Source: UBA4636 sp963650915
Lineage (GTDB): Bacteria > Bacillota > Clostridia > Christensenellales > Borkfalkiaceae
Reading direction: 5' to 3'
Length of the DNA stretch: 64,000 nt
Assembly (NCBI GenBank): GCA_963650915.1
Contig: CAVJMJ010000014.1
Coordinates: 1 to 64,000, forward strand
Made by a program: the position numbers and the translations under genes. The notes under the pieces are model-generated. The model did no database searches and had not been told where the DNA came from. It saw only the letters and a list, made by a program, of their open reading frames with translations. This document shows, piece after piece, positions 58,368 through 64,000 of this stretch; positions within the stretch are counted from its first letter, which is position 1; each line of letters starts with the position of its first letter.

Positions 58368-58988
58368 ATGAATATCGTTTTTTTGGGTGCGCCCGGTGCA
58401 GGTAAAGGAACTCAGGCTTCCATGATAGCCGAAAAGTTCTCCATTCCGCACATTTCAACGGGTGACATATTCAGACAAAACATAAAAGATCAGACTCCTA
58501 TCGGTATCGTCGCAAAAGGCTATATCGATAGGGGACAACTGGTCCCCGACGAGGTCACGGTCGAGATAGTCAGGGGAAGAATCAACGAGGACGATTGTAA
58601 AAACGGTTTTATCCTCGACGGATTTCCGAGAGATGTCGCACAAGCGGAGGCTTTGGCAAGTTTTGCCGAAATCGATGCGGTTATTGACATCGTTATCCCT
58701 TTGACGAGGCTCATGAGAAGGCTCACCGGAAGGCGCGTATGCTCCTTGTGCGGAGAACCCCATCACGTTGACTTTATCGGAAACGTATCGATTTGTTCAA
58801 AGTGCGGAGGTACGCTTATACAGCGTGCCGACGATACCGAGCAAACGGTACTAAACAGGCTTAATGTTTATACGGAAAAAACGGCACCGCTTATTGATTA
58901 CTATCAAAAAAGCGGTCTATTGAAAGAGGTAAACGGTGACCAACCCGTTTCAGAGGTTTTTCAAGATATCGTTAAGGTGCTGAAATGA
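58368..58988 (+). CDS. adk: Adenylate kinase, zinc-LID form
   Basis: 206 residues. P-loop GAPGAGKGT (7-15), HISTGDIFR near 28-36, GFILDGFPRDVAQAEAL near 80. The LID domain has four zinc cysteines (C125, C128, C143, C146), typical of Gram-positive long-type kinases. Interconverts ATP + AMP and 2 ADP. Its end overlaps map by ATGA. Confidence 0.97.
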   Translation: MNIVFLGAPGAGKGTQASMIAEKFSIPHISTGDIFRQNIKDQTPIGIVAKGYIDRGQLVPDEVTVEIVRGRINEDDCKNGFILDGFPRDVAQAEALASFAEIDAVIDIVIPLTRLMRRLTGRRVCSLCGEPHHVDFIGNVSICSKCGGTLIQRADDTEQTVLNRLNVYTEKTAPLIDYYQKSGLLKEVNGDQPVSEVFQDIVKVLK

Positions 58989-59722
58989 TTTACGTAAAGA
59001 CTCCACAAGAAATCGAAAAGATAAAAGCGTCCTGCCGAATTATCGGCGATATGCTCAAACTTATCGAAGAAAAAATACGCCCGGGAATAGCCACTAAAGA
59101 ACTTGACCGCTTCGCTTTCGACTATATAGCGTCACGCGGGGCAAAACCCAACTTTTTAGGCTACGGCGGATTCCCCGGTACGATCTGCGTTTCAATCGAC
59201 GAACAAGTCGTTCACGGTTTTCCTTCCGACAGAATTTTAAAGGAAGGGGAAATCGTTTCCATCGACACCGGTTGCGTTTTAAACGGGTATCACTCGGACG
59301 CGGCAAGGACTTTCCCCGTCGGTAATTGTTCTCCCGAAAAATTAAGACTTATAGAAGTTACTAAAGAGTGCTTCTTTAAGGGCATAGAGGCAATTACGAT
59401 AGGCGGTGCGATAGGCGATATCGGTTACGCCGTGCAAAAGCACGCAGAAGAAAACGGCTTTTCGGTCGTAAGGGATATGGTCGGTCACGGCGTGGGAAGA
59501 TATTTGCACGAAGACCCCGAAGTTCCCAATTACGGCAAAAAGGGCGTGGGCGTAAGAATAAGACGGGGTATGACGCTTGCCGTCGAGCCTATGATTAATA
59601 TGGGCGATTACCACGTTGACATCGACGGATGGAAGTGCGTAACGTCTGACGGAAAACCGTCGGCACACTACGAAAACACCATTGCTATTACCGATAACGG
59701 TGTAGAGATACTAACGTTATAA
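58985..59722 (+). CDS. map: Methionine aminopeptidase, type I
   Basis: 245 residues. Metal ligands are visible in VSIDTGCVLNGYHSDAARTF (two Asp), MVGHGVGRYLHEDPEVPNYG (His), VEPMINMG (Glu) and HYENTIAITDNG (Glu). Removes initiator Met from nascent chains. No N-terminal zinc finger. Coupled to adk by a 4-nt overlap. Confidence 0.97.
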   Translation: MIYVKTPQEIEKIKASCRIIGDMLKLIEEKIRPGIATKELDRFAFDYIASRGAKPNFLGYGGFPGTICVSIDEQVVHGFPSDRILKEGEIVSIDTGCVLNGYHSDAARTFPVGNCSPEKLRLIEVTKECFFKGIEAITIGGAIGDIGYAVQKHAEENGFSVVRDMVGHGVGRYLHEDPEVPNYGKKGVGVRIRRGMTLAVEPMINMGDYHVDIDGWKCVTSDGKPSAHYENTIAITDNGVEILTL

Positions 59723-59743
59723 TATAAAACGGAGGATTTAATT

Positions 59744-59965
59744 GTGTCGAAAAACGACGTGATAGAAGCGGAAGGCGTTATATTGGAAGCCCTTCCCAAC
59801 GCAACGTTTAAGGTAAAATTATCAAACGGTTTCGTTATTACCGCCTATATTTCCGGAAAGTTAAGAATGAATTACATTAAAATCATTCCGGGCGATTCGG
59901 TGAAATTAGAGATGAGTCCTTACGACTTATCCAAGGGCAGAATCGTTTGGCGTAGCAAATCGTAA
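59744..59965 (+). CDS. infA: Translation initiation factor IF-1
   Basis: 73 residues from a GTG start with GGAGG. S1/OB fold: SKNDVIEAEGVILEALPNATFKVKLSNGFVITAYISGKLRMNYIKIIPGDSVKLEMSPYDLSKGRIVWR. Standard position between map and rpmJ. Confidence 0.97.
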   Translation: MSKNDVIEAEGVILEALPNATFKVKLSNGFVITAYISGKLRMNYIKIIPGDSVKLEMSPYDLSKGRIVWRSKS

Positions 59966-60016
59966 GGCATTAAGCAAAAATTTAAAAGTTCAAAAAATAT
60001 CGGAGGAACATAATTT

Positions 60017-60133
60017 ATGAAAGTCAGACCGTCTGTTAAACCGATGTGCGATAAGTGCAAGGTTATTAAAAGAGAAGGCAAGGTTATGGTAATTTGTTCA
60101 AAGAACAAAAATCATAAACAAAGACAAGGCTAA
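60017..60133 (+). CDS. rpmJ: 50S ribosomal protein L36
   Basis: 38 residues (MKVRPSVKPMCDKCKVIKR...), SD GGAGGA. Zinc ligands C11, C14, C27 and H33 make it the zinc-bearing form. Placed in its canonical position between infA and rpsM. Confidence 0.97.
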   Translation: MKVRPSVKPMCDKCKVIKREGKVMVICSKNKNHKQRQG

Positions 60134-60240
60134 CGGAAACAAATCGTTTGTGCGATAAGTGCATTCACCGCTTAAAGCGCAAAAGATATCGAATATATAT
60201 TATTTTAATTTATACACATTATTTTGGAGGATATTAAATA

Positions 60241-60618
60241 ATGGCACGTATTTCCGGTGTTGACTTACCGAGAGAAAAGCGTGTAGAGATCGGCCTTACC
60301 TACATTTTCGGAATTGGCAGAACTACATCGAATAAAATTTTAAGCGCAACCGGCGTTAATCCCGACACGAGAGTTAAGGATTTAACCGAAGAAGATATTT
60401 CTAAAATCAGGGAATATATCGAACGTAATTTACACGTAGAAGGCGAACTTAAAACCGAAAATTCAATGAACATCAAACGTCTTATTGAAATCGGTTCTTA
60501 TAGAGGCGTTCGTCACAGAAAGAATTTGCCCGTAAGAGGTCAAAGTTCAAAGAGAAACGCAAGGACGAGAAAAGGTCCTCGTCGTACCGTCGCTAAAAAA
60601 AAGACGGCTTCTAAGTAA
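60241..60618 (+). CDS. rpsM: 30S ribosomal protein S13
   Basis: 125 residues, SD GGAGGA. ARISGVDLPREKRVEIGLTYIFGIGRTTSNKIL start and the basic RGQSSKRNARTRKGPRRTVAKKK tail that contacts tRNA. Preceded by a 107-nt AT-rich gap that might hold a weak internal promoter; I cannot pick one out. Confidence 0.97.
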   Translation: MARISGVDLPREKRVEIGLTYIFGIGRTTSNKILSATGVNPDTRVKDLTEEDISKIREYIERNLHVEGELKTENSMNIKRLIEIGSYRGVRHRKNLPVRGQSSKRNARTRKGPRRTVAKKKTASK

Positions 60619-60631
60619 GAGGTGACAAGTT

Positions 60632-61024
60632 ATGGCAGCTACTAAAAAAGTTATTAAAAAACGTAGAGAGATTAAGAAAGTCGACAAAGGACAAGTTCAT
60701 ATCAAGTCTTCTTTCAACAACACCATCATCACCGTAACCGATATGAACGGTAACACTATTTCTCATTGCAGTGCAGGTGCTTTAGGCTTCCGCGGTTCGA
60801 GAAAATCCACTCCGTTCGCGGCTCAACAGGCTTCCGAAACCGCTGCAAGAGCGGCTATGGAACACGGCTTAAGAAGTGTTGAAGTTTTCGTTAAAGGTCC
60901 CGGTCAGGGAAGAGAATCGGCTATCCGCGCGCTCGGCGTTTGCGGTATCGAAGTTACTCTTATTCAGGACGTTTCCCCCATTGCACATAACGGATGCCGT
61001 CCTCCTAAACGTCGCAGAGTATAA
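60632..61024 (+). CDS. rpsK: 30S ribosomal protein S11
   Basis: 130 residues, SD GAGGTG. GQVHIKSSFNNTIITVTDMNGN and SPIAHNGCRPPKRRRV C-terminus are diagnostic. The SHCSAGALGFRGSRKSTPFAAQ loop sits on the platform of the small subunit. Confidence 0.98.
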   Translation: MAATKKVIKKRREIKKVDKGQVHIKSSFNNTIITVTDMNGNTISHCSAGALGFRGSRKSTPFAAQQASETAARAAMEHGLRSVEVFVKGPGQGRESAIRALGVCGIEVTLIQDVSPIAHNGCRPPKRRRV

Positions 61025-61038
61025 GGAGATATTGATTT

Positions 61039-61665
61039 ATGGCTAAATATACAGATTCAAAATGCCGTCTTTGCAGACGTGAAGGCGCAAAATTGTTCTT
61101 AAAAGGCGAAAGATGCTACAAATCCACCTGCGCTTTTGAAAAGAGACCGGTTGCACCCGGCCCGCACGCTAACAGCAGAAGAAAGGTTTCCGAATACGGA
61201 CAACAACTTCGCGAAAAGCAGAAAGTTAAGAGAATTTACGGCGTACTCGAAGGTCAGTTCAGAGAATATTATGAAAGAGCAGACCGTATGAAGGGTATTA
61301 CCGGTGAAAACATGTTATCTCTCCTTGAAAGACGTCTTGACAACGTTGTTTTCAGAATGGGTATTGCCAATTCCCGTTCGCAAGCGCGTCAACTCGTTAC
61401 CCACGGTCATTTCACCGTAAACGGCAAAAACGTAGACATTGCTTCTTACCAAGTAAAAGCCGGTGACGAAATCGCCGTTAAGGAAAACAAAAAAGACAAC
61501 AAATATTTCACAGCCTTAAAAGAGGTAGCAAAAAACGGAACGATGCCCAAGTGGGTTGACTTCGATCCTGAAACACTTAAAGGTAAGGTTATCGCGCTTC
61601 CCGAAAGAGACGATATCGACGCTCAGATCGCGGAACACATGATAGTCGAGTTGTATTCCAAGTAA
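61039..61665 (+). CDS. rpsD: 30S ribosomal protein S4, Zn-type
   Basis: 208 residues, SD AAGGAG. The N-terminus has four cysteines (C9, C12, C26, C31), the zinc-binding form. The S4 domain follows (LERRLDNVVFRMGIANSRSQARQLVTHGHFTVNGKNV). In E. coli S4 represses the alpha operon. Confidence 0.97.
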   Translation: MAKYTDSKCRLCRREGAKLFLKGERCYKSTCAFEKRPVAPGPHANSRRKVSEYGQQLREKQKVKRIYGVLEGQFREYYERADRMKGITGENMLSLLERRLDNVVFRMGIANSRSQARQLVTHGHFTVNGKNVDIASYQVKAGDEIAVKENKKDNKYFTALKEVAKNGTMPKWVDFDPETLKGKVIALPERDDIDAQIAEHMIVELYSK

Positions 61666-61716
61666 TTAGGTCAAAGATAGCGTAATTACTAAAAAATTTC
61701 AGGAGGTAATATTTCT

Positions 61717-62667
61717 ATGATGGAAATAGATATGCCCAACATCGTTGTCGAAGAAAGCGAAGACAGAAGCTATGCCAAAGTCGTTTGCGAACCTTTGGAA
61801 AAGGGTTTCGGCTTAACGCTTGGCAATGCTTTAAGAAGAACTTTGTTGTCTTCACTTCCGGGCGCTGCCGCGCAAGGCATTAAATTTGCTCCCGAACTCG
61901 GTGTAAAACACGAATTTTCAACCATTAGCGGTATAAAGGAAGATGTTACCGAGATTATTCTTAACATCAAAGAAATCGCTTTCAAAACGGTTTCCACCGA
62001 TCCTACCTTTAAGGAAACGGTAATCCTTAAAAAAACCGGACCTTGCGTCGTTACGGCGGAGGACATCGAACTCCCCGCCGATATCGAAGTCGCAAACCCC
62101 GCCCAGTTTATTTGCACTTTGGAAGAAGGCGCAAATATCGATATGGAACTTACCATCGGGCGTGGCAGAGGGTATCAGGGTGCCGACGCTAACAAAACGG
62201 GTGAAATCGGCTATATAGCGGTAGATTCAAAATACACTCCCGTTAAAAAAGTCAGTTACGGCGTTGAAAACACGAGAGTCGGTCAAAGCACCGATTACGA
62301 CAAACTCGTTTTAGAAGTAACTACGAACGGTGCTTTCCCCGCAAGAGAGATTATTTCATTGGCTGCTAAACTCGTTTCCGAACATATCAATTTGTTCGTC
62401 GGTTTAAGTCAATCTATCCCCGATATTTTAAAGGCGCAACCTACAGACCCGTTACCCAGACTCTTAGAAATGAGTATTGAGGATATGGACCTTTCGGTTC
62501 GTTCCTATAACTGCTTGAAACGTGCGAATATTCACACGGTTGAAGATTTAACCAAAAAGACAGAAGACGATATGCTTAAAGTCCGTAACCTTGGTAAAAA
62601 ATCACTCGATGAAGTCATTTTGAAACTTCAAAGCTACGGCTTATCGCTCAAAGAACAGGAGGACTAA
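61717..62667 (+). CDS. rpoA: RNA polymerase alpha subunit
   Basis: 316 residues, SD AGGAGG; a second ATG follows immediately (61720). The NTD dimerisation domain (EPLEKGFGLTLGNALRRTLLSSLPGAA) and the CTD (about 245-316: IEDMDLSVRSYNCLKRANIHTVEDLTKKTEDDMLKVRNLGKKSLDEV) are both intact, so UP-element and activator contacts are possible. Confidence 0.98.
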   Translation: MMEIDMPNIVVEESEDRSYAKVVCEPLEKGFGLTLGNALRRTLLSSLPGAAAQGIKFAPELGVKHEFSTISGIKEDVTEIILNIKEIAFKTVSTDPTFKETVILKKTGPCVVTAEDIELPADIEVANPAQFICTLEEGANIDMELTIGRGRGYQGADANKTGEIGYIAVDSKYTPVKKVSYGVENTRVGQSTDYDKLVLEVTTNGAFPAREIISLAAKLVSEHINLFVGLSQSIPDILKAQPTDPLPRLLEMSIEDMDLSVRSYNCLKRANIHTVEDLTKKTEDDMLKVRNLGKKSLDEVILKLQSYGLSLKEQED

Positions 62668-62672
62668 CAATC

Positions 62673-63179
62673 ATGGCCAGAAAATTAGGTATGACCGCTA
62701 CTCAAAGACAGACGGTCTTAAAGAATCAAGCGACCAAACTACTTTGGTATGGAAGAATAGAAACAACTGAAATGCGTGCAAAAGAACTTCGTCCTTACGT
62801 TGAAAAGATCATTACCTTGGCAGTAAATTCTTACGAAGATACTATCGAAACCAAGGTTACTTCCAAAGACGCAAAGGGTAAAGAAGTTACCAAAACCGTT
62901 ATCAAAGACGGTCCCAAGAAACTTGCCGCAAGAAGACTTATTATGTCTAAACTTCATGAGTTTACTTTAACCAAAGAAGCGAAGGAATCCAAAGCGCAGT
63001 TCAAAGAAAGAACTCACGGTATTAAACATCCCTTAATCGAAAAGATTTTTAACGAAATCGCTCCTAAATACGCTCAACGTAAAGAGGAATTAGGTCAAGG
63101 CGGCGGATATACCAGAATTTATCTTTTAGGTGAACGTCGCGGTGACGCTGCTTCTATGGCAATCATAGAATTGGTTTAA
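62673..63179 (+). CDS. rplQ: 50S ribosomal protein L17 with large insertions
   Basis: 168 residues against the usual 113-130. The N-terminus (LGMTATQRQTVLKNQATKLLWYGRIETTEMRAKELRPYVEKIITLA) and C-terminus (EIAPKYAQR...GGYTRIYLLGERRGDAASMAIIELV) are standard. In between are a Lys/Thr-rich insertion (about 50-80) and a second segment (about 98-118, KESKAQFKERTHGIKHPL). Last gene of the block, followed by a duplicated terminator. Confidence 0.95.
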   Translation: MARKLGMTATQRQTVLKNQATKLLWYGRIETTEMRAKELRPYVEKIITLAVNSYEDTIETKVTSKDAKGKEVTKTVIKDGPKKLAARRLIMSKLHEFTLTKEAKESKAQFKERTHGIKHPLIEKIFNEIAPKYAQRKEELGQGGGYTRIYLLGERRGDAASMAIIELV

Positions 63180-63190
63180 TTGGTTTATAT

Positions 63191-63282
63191 AAATTTATTA
63201 TGTAAAAAGCACGGTTTTTTTGCCGTGCTTTTATACAAATTTATTATGTAAAAAGCACGGTTTTTTTGCCGTGCTTTTATAA
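63191..63282 (+). terminator. Tandemly duplicated terminator (2 x 46 bp)
   Basis: Units at 63191 and 63237, identical over 45 bases; each holds AAAAGCACGG, a T-rich loop, CCGTGCTTTT. Both should stop transcription of the ribosomal operon. Confidence 0.92.
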
Positions 63283-63515
63283 TGTGTTTTTTGCACAAGT
63301 TTTTTAGGCGTCGTTTTTTCTACAATAAGTGTTTTTGCGTTACTCAACAAGCGTCGCTATTCTTATGCCGTAAATGTTTTTCATTACGAAAAATTATCGT
63401 CGTCTTTATATTTTAAAGTGCCTTTTAGGTAAGTAAAATTATTGCAATAATCATAAAATATTAAAAATTAAAGTCCCTAAATAAGTCGATAATCGACCTA
63501 TAGCGGGACTTTTTA
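63283..63515. other. Intergenic region between convergent genes
   Basis: AT-rich; the only feature is the word copy at 63487-63503. Confidence 0.5.
63487..63503 (+). repeat. Dispersed word variant CGATAATCGACCTATAG
   Basis: Followed by CGGGACTTTTTA; identical core to the copy inside the sfp-type gene. Confidence 0.85.
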
Positions 63516-64000
63516 TTATAACAAGGGCTTTTTTGAATGCCCCGACGTGTACGCCGAAAAATCGGCTTTTGCCTTTATCGGCTTAAAAGCGTTATTTAAT
63601 AAAACATTTTTTTGTGCTTTATTAAGACCTATAAGATTTATAAGCGTTTTGTCCCCGCCGTCGGTTAACAATGGGTATGGATTATAAACTTCAAAATAAC
63701 ATTCGTCTAATTTTACTCGGCGTAGCATAAACTTTCTTTCGCCGTCGTCGAGGGTCGAGTAGTCTGCCCCTATGCACTCTTTACAGTTTTTACCGAAGGG
63801 GCAGTAGTATAAGTCCATAACTTTAAGACTTCCGCCCGAGTATAGATAACCGCCGAACTCTTTGCTTTGAGATATCGACGCCTCTTTAGATATTACGTAA
63901 TCGTAAACGTAATTACTTAAAACGTATTCTGAAACGCGATTATATACATTTAAACCGCTACCTAAAATACATAGTTTATTGAGTTTTTGAGATAAAACTA
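63516..64000 (-). CDS. U32-family peptidase/tRNA-hydroxylation-type protein, C-terminal part
   Basis: The minus-strand frame stays open to the window edge, so the 5' end lies beyond base 64000; the visible part is 160 codons. The upstream extension reads LGSGLNVYNRVSEYVLSNYVYDYVISKEASIS, matching the GxGLNxxNS...LSxELS stretch of U32 proteins. Next come CPFGKNCKEC (the Cys cluster after the PLMxxxYCP motif), NPYPLLTD and a YTSGHSKKPLL end resembling the family's TxGHxxR terminus. U32 proteins act as collagenase-like peptidases or in tRNA/rRNA hydroxylation; which one cannot be told here. Confidence 0.72.
   Translation of the reverse strand, partial: VLSQKLNKLCILGSGLNVYNRVSEYVLSNYVYDYVISKEASISQSKEFGGYLYSGGSLKVMDLYYCPFGKNCKECIGADYSTLDDGERKFMLRRVKLDECYFEVYNPYPLLTDGGDKTLINLIGLNKAQKNVLLNNAFKPIKAKADFSAYTSGHSKKPLL

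Overview
The window reads as chromosomal DNA of a low-GC Gram-positive bacterium, most likely an uncultured or gut-type clostridium. The evidence is the clostridial-style S10-spc-alpha ribosomal block, zinc-type S14, IscR/NifS/NifU, a TM1266-like ACT protein, many Sec lipoproteins and strong SD sequences. The class-level placement is inference from protein style, not from a database search.

Layout: (1) 0.1-8.2 kb, three co-directional surface proteins: an InlB-repeat/GLUG lipoprotein, an InlB-repeat membrane-anchored protein and an FN3-like lipoprotein. (2) 8.4-22 kb, accessory and housekeeping genes (udk, a MATE exporter, two DUF4143-type AAA ATPases that each sit behind a tandem-repeat array, a DEDDh exonuclease, a PHP phosphoesterase, iscR and a separate nifS-nifU operon with a candidate IscR operator, a Cys-rich protein) plus a rhamnulokinase-like pseudogene. 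(3) 22-34 kb, class II aldolase, an ACT regulator, a NMT1/TauA-type ABC importer, mazF without mazE, a pncB-hypothetical-lspA-rluD cluster and comFC. (4) 34-45 kb, an opp/dpp-type ABC operon ending in a TPR gene and divergent from a TetR regulator, an EEP-family phosphatase/nuclease, a GH32 sucrose hydrolase, tRNA-Gln(CUG) and an Sfp-type PPTase. (5) 45.8-47.3 kb, pdxS-pdxT (PLP synthase). (6) 47.5-63.2 kb, an unbroken ribosomal block rpsJ to rplQ with secY, adk, map, infA and rpoA, preceded by a structured leader that ends in an intrinsic terminator. (7) At the right edge, the C-terminal part of a U32-family protein on the minus strand.

The most unusual signal is not a gene. A 17-bp word, CGATAACGGGCTTATAG (with close variants CGATAATCGGCTTATAG and CGATAATCGACCTATAG, usually followed by a GGACTTTTT-like tail), recurs about 18 times on both strands in the non-ribosomal parts. 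It is found both between genes and in frame inside conserved genes (rluD, sfp, oppB, ABC genes). I saw no copy in the ribosomal block. This resembles a DNA-uptake-type or chromosome-architecture word more than a transposed element. Intergenic gaps also carry many unrelated short tandem repeats of 11-46 bp, several abutting promoters or starting at gene 3' ends.
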